From positions 2,170,001-2,234,000 of the forward strand of contig NZ_WWGH01000001.1 in the NCBI RefSeq assembly GCF_009865135.1: DNA of 64,000 nucleotides. The letters run 5' to 3'. Shown piece by piece: positions 7,476 to 15,125 of the stretch; within the stretch, counting starts at the first letter, position 1, and each line of letters starts with the position of its first letter. The notes under the pieces were generated by a model that was given only the letters and a program-made list of their open reading frames with translations, had not been told where the DNA came from and did no database searches. Origin of the DNA: Streptomyces sp. SID8374 (GTDB taxonomy: Bacteria; Actinomycetota; Actinomycetes; Streptomycetales; Streptomycetaceae). Both the position numbers and the translations under genes were made by a program.

Positions 7476-8956
7476 TTACTCTGCGTCCGCGCCGGGTCCT
7501 TGGGGCTTCGCGCGCACGGTCGGGTAGTCGCGCTGGGCGAAGTCGCTGAGCATCAGCCAGCCCTGGCTCATGAGGGGGGAGTCGGTCAGCCGGATCTCGA
7601 TACGGGCCGCCTCGCCGTTGCTGAAACGCGTGTCGCGGAACGGGCTCCCCGGCACCTCCAGGAAGAAGAAGACGAAGCCCTCGTTGGCCAGGCCGTGCTT
7701 GTCGTACGCCTCCGAGTTGTTCTCCGCGTCCGGGTCGTCCCGGAGCAGTTCGCTCTTCGACTTCATCCGTCCCCCGGTCACCATCTGCGCGGCCCGGGGC
7801 GCGGACGTGTAGTGGCACAGCACGCTCTGGTTCAGCGCGGCCGTCAGCCTGCTCCCGACCCCGGCGACCCAGCCCTGTGTGCCCCGCCCGGCGATCTCCT
7901 TGGCCATCCCCGCCCGGTTCAGCTCCGACAGCTCGCGGAAGTAGGAGGCCCCCTGCATGCCGAAGGCGGGGGCGCTGTCGGGCCATTCCGTGCGGTTCCA
8001 CAGCATGCCGGTGTCAGTCATCGCCTGGAACGGGCCCCGCGCCTGGGCCGGGAGGTCGTTGTCCCGCTCGGACTGGTGCGCAACCACGTCGAACTCGGCA
8101 TCGACGACTCGCCTGGCACTTTGCAGGAAGGCCAGGACGGCATCGCTCGCCCCCGTACGGGCTTCCGCGATCTTCATCTGGATTTCCATGAGCTTCGTCA
8201 GGCAGTGGACGGGGTCGCGTCTCGTATCGCTGTCGTAGTCGGCCACGGCGGCCCGCACCCCGGCCATGACGACGCCGCCAGGGTCCGGCTGGGTGCGGGT
8301 GAGCGCCTTCCACCGGCTCATCAGCCCTTCGGCACGGGGCTCCTCGGCGGGGAGGTCCGGCGCCAGGGGATCGTTCCCCTTGCGCTGGGCGACGGCCCCG
8401 GCGGCGGGCGTTGCTGTGTGGGTCCCTGGCTTGTGGGCTCCTGTCCCGGCTTCTACACACTGGACGGGTGCGGAGACCGGGCCCTTCCACTGCTGGATGA
8501 CATGGGTCAGCTCGTGGGCGAGGGTGTGCTTGTCCTTCCCGCCGTCCCCCACGACCACGTGCTCGCCCGAGGTGTAGGCACGCGCCCCGACCTCGGCGGC
8601 GGACCGCTGGGCGACGGGGTCCGCGTGAATCCGTACGGCGGAGAAGTCCGCGCCGAGCCGGCTCTCCATCTCCCGCCGCAACGGCCCCTGAATCGGCCGC
8701 CCCGGCGACCGCAGCACCTGATGGGCCATCGCCCGCTGCACGGGCCGGTCCTCGCCCCCGCCACGCTCCTCCGGCTCCTCCCGCTCCCGGGCGACCAACT
8801 GGGCCACCGCCGCGTTGCCCAGGGCCCGCTGAAGCTGGTGCAACACCCCCGGAACGCCGGACTGCAACCTCTCCGGCCCCTCTCCCCCACCTGCCGGGCC
8901 CGGGCCGCGCGCTCCGCCCTGACATCGGTCGAACTACCGCGTGCGGGAGTGTGCAT
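7476..8956 (-). CDS. DUF4157 (eCIS-core domain) protein with ART-like C-terminal domain; apparent N-terminal frameshift
   Basis: DUF4157 is the domain found on many cargo proteins of extracellular contractile injection systems. Numbered from a TTG at 8867, it spans roughly residues 55-140, with VRIHADPVAQRSAAEVGARA and the metallopeptidase-like LAHELTHVIQQ (HELTH at 118-122). A linker follows, then the last ~115 residues start with LCHYTSAP (His352), like the HYT motif opening ADP-ribosyltransferase (HYD1-like) toxin domains. The best start is ATG 8956, with GAGAGG 7 nt upstream and a typical N-terminus (MHTPARGSSTDVRAERAARA), but it is one base out of frame with the rest. Adding one G in the runs at 8877-8888 restores 493 residues. 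If the sequence is correct, only a TTG start without leader remains. No CIS structural genes lie in the window. Confidence 0.78.
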
Positions 8957-9129
8957 GGCGGTGCCTCTCAGGAGGCACGGCGGGACTTACTCCTGCCTAC
9001 CTGCGAGCGCGTACGCACGGAAGGGCCGCCCAGCCATGACCGGGGGAAGAAATTTCTGCCCCCGGAAGGTGTCCGGACGGTGAACACAGCCTCTCGGAGC
9101 CAGGATTCGGGCCGCGCGGCCGATTCCCG

Positions 9130-9335
9130 TCAGCCGCCGAAGGCGCCGCCCTTCACACCGTCGATGAAGGCGGCCCAGTCCCCGGGCCCGAAGAGCTGAA
9201 GCCCCCGGCCGGGTTCTTGCTGTCCCGCACGGCCCGGCCACCGTCAGCGGTGTGGGCGACCTCGACGCAGTCCTGCGCAGCGCCCTGTGAGGCGGTCGAT
9301 TTCTTGAATTCGGTCACGATCTGCTGATGCTTCAT
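9130..9335 (-). pseudogene. DUF397 protein, frameshifted
   Basis: DUF397 proteins are ~60-80-residue partners of XRE/DUF5753 regulators in actinobacteria. The first frame from ATG 9335 gives FKKSTASQ, DCVEVAHT and AVRDSKNPAG; then the family C-terminus LQLFGPGDWAAFIDGVKGG continues in another frame to a stop at 9130. One extra G in the G5 run (9202-9206, minus strand) would join them into a normal 68-residue protein. As written, the product is truncated with a wrong tail. Its ATG overlaps the stop of the XRE gene (ATGA), as is usual for this pair. Confidence 0.8.
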
Positions 9336-10213
9336 TCCGCTTCCTTCTCACTTTCCGGGATGCTCGCCAAGACCTCCCGGATGAACGAAAGACTCTGATC
9401 CGGCGTCAGGGCTGCCGCGCTCAGCGCTTCGAAGATCCTCGCATGTGCGGCCATTTCCTCAAGATCCTCGACGAGGACCGTGCTCGTCGTGGTGTCGTAG
9501 GCCACGGCTTCTGGAGCTGGCTCAGGCCCGAAGCTCAACATGACGAAGTGTGAGGAGAGATGCGCAGCACGCCACTCGGACATCGGTAGCACCTGGACCT
9601 GCACGTTCTGCCGCTGGGCGACGTGAAGGATGTGGAGCAGTTGCTCGCGATGGACCTTGGCCGATGGCATGGGAGCGGTAAGGGCGGGCTCCCAGATGAT
9701 CGTCGCGAACCTCGCTCCGTCTTCCTCGATGAAGCCGCGGCGCACCCGCCTCACCGCGAGAACCTCTTCAACGGACTCGGGTGAGTGCACAGTGAGCCCT
9801 GAACTCAAGAGAGTGCGCAGGTAGTCGTCGGTCTGAAGAAGTCCGGGGATGAACAGCGGTTGCCAGGTGCGGATATAGGTCGCGTCCGTTTCCAGCGTGA
9901 TGAAGTCCGTGAATCCGGTTTCCTTGGTGATCCAGTCGAAGTTGAGCCACCAGCCGCGCTTGTTGGAGTCACGGGCCAATTGCTCCAGCTGCTGGTAGGC
10001 GGCGCGGTCTTCCACGCCGTAGAGCTCAAGCAACAACCGAACATCGCCCGGCTTTGCCGAGACCTGGCCGGCTTCGATACGGCTGATCTTGGCCTTCGAG
10101 CCCACGATGTGATCAGCAGCATGCTGCTGATCGAGCTTGGCCGCCTCCCGATACCGCCTCAGAGCCGCGCCAAGCCGCCTGCTGCGAACAGTAGGCCGTC
10201 CACCTGCGGGCAT
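9332..10213 (-). CDS. XRE-family regulator with DUF5753 domain
   Basis: A 293-residue regulator of the actinobacterial HTH-plus-DUF5753 type. Residues ~10-65 form the XRE helix-turn-helix (LGAALRRYREAAKLDQQHAA, HIVGSKAKISRIEAGQ); the rest is DUF5753, shown by YIRTWQPLFIPGLLQTDDYLRTLL, RRVRRGFI, REQLLHILHVAQRQNVQVQVLP and the late VAYDTTTSTVLVEDLEE. Such proteins act with DUF397 partners in developmental and antibiotic control in Streptomyces. It is divergent from the ATPase/graspetide operon, with a 169-bp shared promoter region, so it is the natural candidate to regulate that operon. Base composition is less GC-rich than the housekeeping genes nearby, suggesting an accessory origin. Confidence 0.92.
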   Translation of the reverse strand: MPAGGRPTVRSRRLGAALRRYREAAKLDQQHAADHIVGSKAKISRIEAGQVSAKPGDVRLLLELYGVEDRAAYQQLEQLARDSNKRGWWLNFDWITKETGFTDFITLETDATYIRTWQPLFIPGLLQTDDYLRTLLSSGLTVHSPESVEEVLAVRRVRRGFIEEDGARFATIIWEPALTAPMPSAKVHREQLLHILHVAQRQNVQVQVLPMSEWRAAHLSSHFVMLSFGPEPAPEAVAYDTTTSTVLVEDLEEMAAHARIFEALSAAALTPDQSLSFIREVLASIPESEKEAE

Positions 10214-10382
10214 GTCCCCTCCTCATACCGCGAGTGACCAGTCTGCACCTGAACGGAGGCTACATGCCACGCCGTTGCAACTCGCAGCTACATGCAACTT
10301 CTCGATGAGAATCGGTTGTACAGCCAGCCAGTTCCGCTCTAGCGTGGTCGTGTCACACCGAGTGCCGAATCCGGCACGCCAG
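10214..10382. promoter_or_regulatory. Divergent promoter/operator region with repeats
   Basis: This region separates the XRE regulator from the ATPase/graspetide operon. It holds an inverted repeat GTTGCA (10274-10279) and TGCAAC (10293-10298) with a 13-bp spacer, and a direct repeat CTACATGC at 10260-10267 and 10288-10295. Both are plausible binding sites for the XRE protein. I could not fix -10/-35 boxes with confidence. Confidence 0.5.
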
Positions 10383-10823
10383 GTGATCACGATCCCGCCT
10401 GCCCACGACCTTGGGGGACGTGTGTCCGGGCGCACAGACAGCAAGAGGTTCCGGGTCCGCAGGGACTCCATCCCCGCCGCTCGGCGGCACGTCAGAACGG
10501 TCCTGGTCGGGTGGAAACTCGGCGGCCTGGTGGACGACGCGTCGCTGATCGCCAGCGAGTTGGCCACCAATGTCATCGCCCACGCCAAGGGCACCGGCGA
10601 CTACTTCGAGTTGGGGTTCCGGCGCCGGGATGGCGTGCTGATCCTGGAGGTCGCCGACTCCTACCAGTGGCTGATGCCGGAACTCCGTAAGCCCGCCGAC
10701 GACGAGACCTCCGGCCGGGGCCTGCTCATCGTCGACGCGCTCGCCGAGCGGTGGGGCGTACACCCGCGTAACCCCGGCAAGACCGTCTGGGCCCAACTGC
10801 CCGCCGGAGCGCGGCTCCTGTGA
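10383..10823 (+). CDS. ATP-binding (HATPase_c, RsbW-like) regulatory protein
   Basis: A ~147-residue GHKL-type ATPase domain like the anti-sigma factor/serine kinase RsbW, very common in Streptomyces. Seen: FRVRRDSIPAARRHVRTVL at the start, the N-box SELATNVIAHAKGTGDYFEL, the G1 region ILEVADSYQ and the G2 loop SGRGLLIVDALAERWGV ending in KTVWAQLP. I prefer GTG 10383 (VITIPPAHDL) as start; GTG 10422 is an alternative and longer frames run into the promoter. Its stop overlaps the next gene's GTG, so it belongs to the operon leading into the graspetide genes. Its partner sigma or anti-anti-sigma factor is not in the window. Confidence 0.82.
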   Translation: MITIPPAHDLGGRVSGRTDSKRFRVRRDSIPAARRHVRTVLVGWKLGGLVDDASLIASELATNVIAHAKGTGDYFELGFRRRDGVLILEVADSYQWLMPELRKPADDETSGRGLLIVDALAERWGVHPRNPGKTVWAQLPAGARLL

Positions 10824-11071
10824 GGCGGCGCCCCCGCCGCCCGCACGCTCCTCCCCCGTCCCCGCCCCTCCCCTTCGCCGAGCTGGTGCGTATCGAGGGC
10901 GACCCCGCGTACCGGGACCGGCATTTCCCCGGGCTGAGCGCGGCGATCGCGCAGCGGGGCCACTGGCGCTCGCCCGAGGCGGATGCGCTGGTGCGGCGGC
11001 TGAGGGCGCCGCCGGGAGAGGTGAGCGGCAGCAGAGCAACCAGTCCACCACCAGCACGGAGGTACCCGTAG
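10820..11071 (+). CDS. Small hypothetical protein preceding the graspetide precursor
   Basis: An 83-residue protein of unknown function. After an Arg/Pro-rich start, the middle has a compact, globular-looking segment: FAELVRIEGDPAYRDRHFPG, then LSAAIAQRGHWRSPEADALVRRLR. GTG 10820 overlaps the preceding stop by three bases and its own stop immediately precedes the precursor ATG (TAG-ATG), so it is locked into this operon. The tail carries the ribosome site of the precursor gene. Possibly an accessory protein of the RiPP system; I recognise no family. Confidence 0.65.
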   Translation: MRRRPRRPHAPPPSPPLPFAELVRIEGDPAYRDRHFPGLSAAIAQRGHWRSPEADALVRRLRAPPGEVSGSRATSPPPARRYP

Positions 11072-11350
11072 ATGAGCACGACGACGCGGACGCCCGCCCC
11101 CTGGGGAACGGGCCGGATGGGCCCGTACGAGGTCGGCCCCACCACCCCGCCGCTCACCCCCGTACTCGACCCCGAGACCCAGGTGGCCCTGGTCCTCGAC
11201 GGAGACGGGCGCATGGTCGGGATGGGCGGTCACGGGACCAGCACCAGCGGGCTCACGCCCACGCAGACCACCCCGGGCGACGGCGCCGGTCCGGGCGGAG
11301 CCAACGACTCCGACGCCACGGAGTCCTACGATCAGGACCAGTCCGGCTGA
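11072..11350 (+). CDS. tgmA: Graspetide (ATP-grasp-modified RiPP) precursor peptide, TgmA-like
   Basis: A 92-residue precursor. The leader part (residues ~17-50) has GPYEVGPTTPPLTPVLDPETQVALVLDGDGRM, split here as GPYEVGPTTPPLTPVLD and PETQVALVLDGDGRM, the pattern of the GRASP-targeted peptide family. The core (about 54-91) is Thr/Ser-rich first (T56, T58, T62, T64, T66, T67) and acidic last (D79, D81, E84, D87, D89), with a central Gly-rich turn holding D70-G71. That is the layout expected for side-chain ester cross-links between Thr/Ser and Asp/Glu in a stem-loop, with an aspartimide-prone Asp-Gly in the loop. GGAGG lies 9 nt before ATG 11072. Its stop overlaps the ligase ATG (ATGA). Confidence 0.85.
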   Translation: MSTTTRTPAPWGTGRMGPYEVGPTTPPLTPVLDPETQVALVLDGDGRMVGMGGHGTSTSGLTPTQTTPGDGAGPGGANDSDATESYDQDQSG

Positions 11351-12316
11351 TGGACGGCCGACGCGGGTCGGTGCTGGTGCTGACCAACCTCTCCGACGTG
11401 ACCACGGACATCGTGCTGCGCCTGCTCGCCGCGCGACGCGTGCCCGTGGTTCGCCTCGACCCCGGCGCCGACCTGCACGCAGGGGCCTCGCTGACCGCCA
11501 CGTACGGCACGGGCGTTCAGCGGAGCGCCCTGCGCACCCCGAGTCGGGATCTCGATCTCGCCCGGGTGCGGTCCGTCTGGGTGCGCAGGCCATCGGCGTA
11601 CGCAGGGCCACCCGGGCTGGAGGCGCAGGACCGCAAGTTCGCGGCGGAGCAGGCCTCTTGGGGAGCCGGGGCATCCTCGCGTCCCTCCCGGGCGCGTATT
11701 ACGTCAACCACCCCTGGACCAACCGTGCGGCCGAGCACAAGCCCGCTCAGCTCGCGGCCGCGCAGCGGTTCGGGTTCCTCGTACCGGACACGTTGGTCAC
11801 CGATGTCGCCTCCGAGGCACGGGAGTTCGCCGCTCGGCAGAGCAACGGGGTCGTCTACAAGCCCCTGTGGAACACGCCCTACCGCGTGGCCGGCCGACCC
11901 CACAGCGTATGGGTGCGTGAAGTGCGTGAGCAGGAGATCACGGACGCCGTGGCGGTCTGCCCCCACCTCTTCCAGGCCCGCGTGGACAAGGCGTTCGACG
12001 TGCGAGTGACCGCCGTCGTCCATCGGGCGTTCGGGGCCCGGATCGACAGCCCCGATCTCGACTGGCGGCGCCGGCAGAACCTCATGCGGTGCGGGCCGGT
12101 GGACGTGCCCGAAGCGGTGCGGGTCTCCGTGCACGCCTATCTCACCCACTTCCGTCTGGTGTGTACGGGGCGTTCGACTTCGCCGTGACCCATGACGGGG
12201 CCTGGTACTTCCTTGAGTGCAACCCCAACGGGCAGTGGGCGTGGCAGCCGTCCGGCATCACTGACGCGGTCGCCCATACCCTCGCCGATCAGCTGGAGAA
12301 AGGCTCGGACACGTGA
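11350..12316 (+). pseudogene. tgmB: ATP-grasp graspetide maturase (TgmB-like), apparently broken by two frameshifts
   Basis: TgmB ligases activate Asp/Glu side chains of the precursor as acyl phosphates and join them to Thr/Ser hydroxyls. Three successive frames carry the parts: 11350 to ~11660 (VLVLTNLSDVTTDIVLRLL, VRSVWVRRPSAY), ~11660 to ~12160 (GAYYVNHPWTNRAAEHKPAQL, NGVVYKPLW, QARVDKAFDVRVTAV, RIDSPDLDWR) and ~12161 to 12316 (VYGAFDFAVT, WYFLECNPNGQWAW, the Mg-binding end of the ATP-grasp fold). One added G near 11660-11671 and one near 12158-12160 would give a continuous 322-residue enzyme. Stops and starts still overlap precisely with tgmA and tgmC. Either the gene is recently dead or the sequence has G-run errors. 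Confidence 0.85.
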
Positions 12317-13458
12317 GCACATCCGCTCAACTGCGCGCCGCCCTCGCCGACGTACTGGCCGAGGACGGCACACTCACCGACCCGGCATGGCGCGGCGCGG
12401 CCGAGGCCGTACCCCGGGAGGTGTTCGTGGGGTCCTACTTCGCGCAGGTCCCGGACAGCGTCCCGACCCGCTACCGGCCCGTGCGCCGGGGTGAGGACGG
12501 GTGGCTGGAGGGGATCTACGCCGACGAAACGCTCATCACCCAACTCGACGGCCGCACCAGGGCGGACGACGTCAGCGGCGACAGCACCTTGGTGGGCTCC
12601 GCGACCTCGTCGTCCACCCTGCCGTCCCTGGTGCTGCGCATGTGGCAGCAGCTCGAAGTGGAAGCGGGACACCGGGTGTTGGAGGTGGGTACGGGGACCG
12701 GCTACTCGACCGCCCTCGGTGCGCACCACCTCGGCGGCGACCGGCTCACCAGCATCGAGTACGACCCCGAGGCCGGCCGGGCCGCGGCCGCCGCCCTCGC
12801 GTCGGCCGGGTACGCCCCGCGGCTGGTGGTCGGGGACGGGCTGCGGGGAGATCCGGATGGTGGCGCGTACGACCGGCTCATCGCCACCTGCTCGGCCCGG
12901 TACGTCCCCATGGCCTGGCTGCACCAGGTGAAGCAGGGCGGGAAGATCCTGGTCACCCTCTCCGGCTGGAGCTACGCGTCCGGGCTCGCGCTCCTCACCG
13001 TGACCGAGCCCGGGACCGCCATCGGGCGGTTCCTGCCCGGATACACCAGCTTCATGATCGCCCGCCCGCACGACCGGCCGCCTCGTCCGACTCTGGCTCT
13101 GCTGCCCGGCGAGAAGCGGCCCAGCCTGATCGACCCGGCGGTGGTCGGGACGTGGACCGGCGGTTGGGTGGCCCAGCTCGCCGTGCCCCAGGCTGAACGG
13201 ATGGGGGCCGGGGCGGAGCAGGTCCTCCGGGACGTCTCCACAGGTTCCCAGGCGCGGACGTCGCCCGGGCCCGAGGGAGGGTGGACGGTCGTGCAGCGTG
13301 GTCCCGTACGCCTATGGGACCGGGTGGAGACCGCGATCCGGCTCTGGCAGGCGGCGGGCGAGCCGCATCAGGAGGACTTCGGCATCACGGTCTCCGCCGC
13401 GGGCCAGCGGGTGTGGATCGGTGGTGAGGACGGGCCGGGGTGGGATCTGCCGGTGTGA
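12313..13458 (+). CDS. tgmC: PIMT-like methyltransferase of the graspetide system (TgmC-like)
   Basis: A 381-residue SAM-dependent O-methyltransferase related to protein L-isoaspartyl methyltransferase, of the type found beside ATP-grasp peptide maturases. The SAM motif VLEVGTGTGY is at residues 122-131, followed by SIEYDPEAGRAA and the YDRLIATCSARYVPMAWL segment. The family extends past the core with ~170 residues ending in DFGITVSAAGQRVWIGG. In the fuscimiditide/lanthidin-type pathways such enzymes methylate a core Asp, which collapses to an aspartimide; D70-G71 of the precursor is a fitting target (inference). GTG 12313 overlaps the tgmB stop. This gene is intact although tgmB is not. Confidence 0.88.
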   Translation: MSTSAQLRAALADVLAEDGTLTDPAWRGAAEAVPREVFVGSYFAQVPDSVPTRYRPVRRGEDGWLEGIYADETLITQLDGRTRADDVSGDSTLVGSATSSSTLPSLVLRMWQQLEVEAGHRVLEVGTGTGYSTALGAHHLGGDRLTSIEYDPEAGRAAAAALASAGYAPRLVVGDGLRGDPDGGAYDRLIATCSARYVPMAWLHQVKQGGKILVTLSGWSYASGLALLTVTEPGTAIGRFLPGYTSFMIARPHDRPPRPTLALLPGEKRPSLIDPAVVGTWTGGWVAQLAVPQAERMGAGAEQVLRDVSTGSQARTSPGPEGGWTVVQRGPVRLWDRVETAIRLWQAAGEPHQEDFGITVSAAGQRVWIGGEDGPGWDLPV

Positions 13459-13487
13459 CCACCAGCGACACCCTCTGACCGACCGCG

Positions 13488-13529
13488 AGCCCCGCCCTCG
13501 CCTTACCCCCTCAAGCCGTGGGCGGGGCT
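13488..13529 (+). terminator. Terminator after tgmC
   Basis: A 10-bp perfect stem (13488-13497 with 13520-13529) with a 22-nt loop followed by TCG lies 30 bp after the tgmC stop. It probably ends the graspetide operon. Confidence 0.6.
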
Positions 13530-13570
13530 TCGTGCTGCCCACGGCGCTGCAAGGAAGAGACCGCGAGACC

Positions 13571-14056
13571 GTGCTGCAATGCACCGCCGTGACCCCCGTC
13601 CCGTACGCCGAAGCTCTTCTGGCGCTCGCCACGATGGAGGGCGGCCCGGAGCACGCGCCCGATGTTCTCGCCCCGGACGAGTTCCTGCTCTGCGAGCTGG
13701 GCGAGCACGACGAGTCCGCCGAGCACGCGGCGTACCTCTGGGCGGCCGAGACCCCGGGCGTGGACCAGGACCTGTGGCTGCTGTGGACGGGGACGGGCGC
13801 GCACCGGGTCTACCGGCTGGCCGTCCTGCCCCTGTGCCCGGCGCGCCTCCGCAACCTGGCCACCCGCACGGTCACCCTGTGCGCGTACTTCGACCACCAC
13901 CCCGCCCCGCACTCCTTCCACGTGACCGACCCGCTCGGCGACCTGATCACGTCGCAGGTCCACGGGGAAATCCAGCGGCTCATGTCGGAGGACGACAGCA
14001 ACGACACCGACACGACGAGCCCTGACAACGGCTCCACCCGAGAGGACGGTTCGTAG
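13571..14056 (+). CDS. Hypothetical protein
   Basis: A ~161-residue soluble protein that I do not recognise. It starts VTPVPYAEALLALATMEGGP, has an acidic region (CELGEHDESAEHAAYLWAAE) and a strand-rich middle (DLWLLWTGTGAHRVYRLAVL), then LATRTVTLCAYFDHHPAPHS and a disordered acidic Ser/Thr tail. GTG 13571 is chosen (AAGGAAGAG upstream, rather far); GTG 13589 is also possible. Codon use is typical for the genome. It has its own strong terminator at 14064-14094, so it is a separate unit from tgmC. Confidence 0.7.
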   Translation: MLQCTAVTPVPYAEALLALATMEGGPEHAPDVLAPDEFLLCELGEHDESAEHAAYLWAAETPGVDQDLWLLWTGTGAHRVYRLAVLPLCPARLRNLATRTVTLCAYFDHHPAPHSFHVTDPLGDLITSQVHGEIQRLMSEDDSNDTDTTSPDNGSTREDGS

Positions 14057-14063
14057 GCCTCCC

Positions 14064-14094
14064 AGTCGGGTAGCCGGGACCCGGCTACCCGACT
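14064..14094. terminator. Hairpin terminator
   Basis: A perfect 14-bp stem (14064-14077 with 14081-14094) with a 3-nt loop, 7 bp after the stop codon at 14056. It may serve both the forward gene and the converging gene at 14169. Confidence 0.85.
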
Positions 14095-14168
14095 TGAGGA
14101 CCGAGCCGGCTTTTCAGTCCGCTCACCCCGGCCGGGGCTGTCGGCCCAACCACCCGTCACGAAGAGGC

Positions 14169-14756
14169 TCAATACGTCAGCCACTCCCGATCGGGGATCA
14201 AGTCCTCGATCCATTCTTGCCCTCGCATCGCCCAGTGAGGAGCAAGGAACACTGGGCGACAGCGGGCGTGGTCACCGTTCTGCTGGCAGCGCAGGATCAA
14301 TCCCAGACTGAGGAGATACGGCTCCCCGCGAGGCCCGAAGCGCAGGCCGTCGACGTACTCGGGCAGAGTCGGATCCTCAAGTATTGACGCGGTCTCCTCG
14401 AGCCAAGGCTCGAGTTCCGAGGGCAGTCGGCCAACCAGAGGAGTGCCGTCGAAGCTGACCTGGGGGCCCCGGCAGGCATCGACAGCTACTGCAGCCAAGG
14501 TCTGGGACTCCTGGTCATAGTAGGTGTCGATGCCAACTCCGTAGAAGGGGTACCAATGCGCGTACATCTCGCCCCAGCCCGTGATCGGCTCGCCCAGAGC
14601 GGCTGAGACTTCCTCCTTGCTCTGACCGAACCGTATGGGTCCCACGGACCTCGATGGGACCCACGTCCAGTCAGGACGCTCCCCGTCCCAGAGGAACCTC
14701 TCCGCAAACCAGACCAACGAACCCATCCCCGATCGAAGCATGTGTGCAGGAAGCAT
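14169..14756 (-). CDS. Hypothetical protein
   Basis: Up to 195 residues, no recognised family. It has WVPSRSVGPIRFGQSKEEVSAALGEPI, a pattern seen in small bacterial proteins where a Gly-x-Ile-x-(F/L)-Gly motif precedes a helix, then YPFYGVGIDTYYDQESQTLAAVAVD and SFDGTPLVGRLPSELEPWLEE. No signal peptide. Start is uncertain: ATG 14756, 14741 or 14726 (the last behind CGGGG). GC content is visibly lower than in the housekeeping genes, suggesting acquired DNA. Possibly an immunity- or stress-type protein, but that is a guess from context. Confidence 0.6.
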   Translation of the reverse strand: MLPAHMLRSGMGSLVWFAERFLWDGERPDWTWVPSRSVGPIRFGQSKEEVSAALGEPITGWGEMYAHWYPFYGVGIDTYYDQESQTLAAVAVDACRGPQVSFDGTPLVGRLPSELEPWLEETASILEDPTLPEYVDGLRFGPRGEPYLLSLGLILRCQQNGDHARCRPVFLAPHWAMRGQEWIEDLIPDREWLTY

Positions 14757-15125
14757 TCTTGCAAGGCGGGTTGAGGGGGCACCACGCGCATGCCTGCGGA
14801 GCCTGCTCCGGAATTCCGGAGCGAGCCATGGCGACTGTGGCGCCGTCCGGCCAGAGGTGCGAGACGCGGGCGAGGATCGAAAGTGCGGGCAGCGGACCGG
14901 GGCGCGCCCACTCCGACAGGTGGCATCGCATCACCACCGTGGTCCAGGCAGCCACTGTCCTTCGCCACGCTTCAGCGTGAGGTTGGAAAAGGCTTATTGC
15001 CAAGCGTGCCCCCGGCACATTGTGCGCGAGGTCGCGGCACCGGCCATCGGCGGTGGCCATGCCGACTCGGCCTACCTGGCCGTGTTCGAGGTCCGCACGA
15101 AGGTGACGCCCGGCCGCCGGCCCCC
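14757..15125. other. 369-bp region without a confident gene
   Basis: Lower GC than its surroundings. A minus-strand frame from ATG 15060 to 14671 could encode ~129 residues including a Cys-containing ACAWCPLNPPCKNASC stretch, but it overlaps the preceding gene's start, lacks a ribosome site and matches no family I know. It may be the remnant of a lost gene. I see no RNA gene here. Confidence 0.5.

Noticed and set aside
14671..15060. 129-residue minus-strand ORF with several Cys
   Set aside because: No ribosome site, overlaps another gene's start, no family; kept only as a possible remnant.
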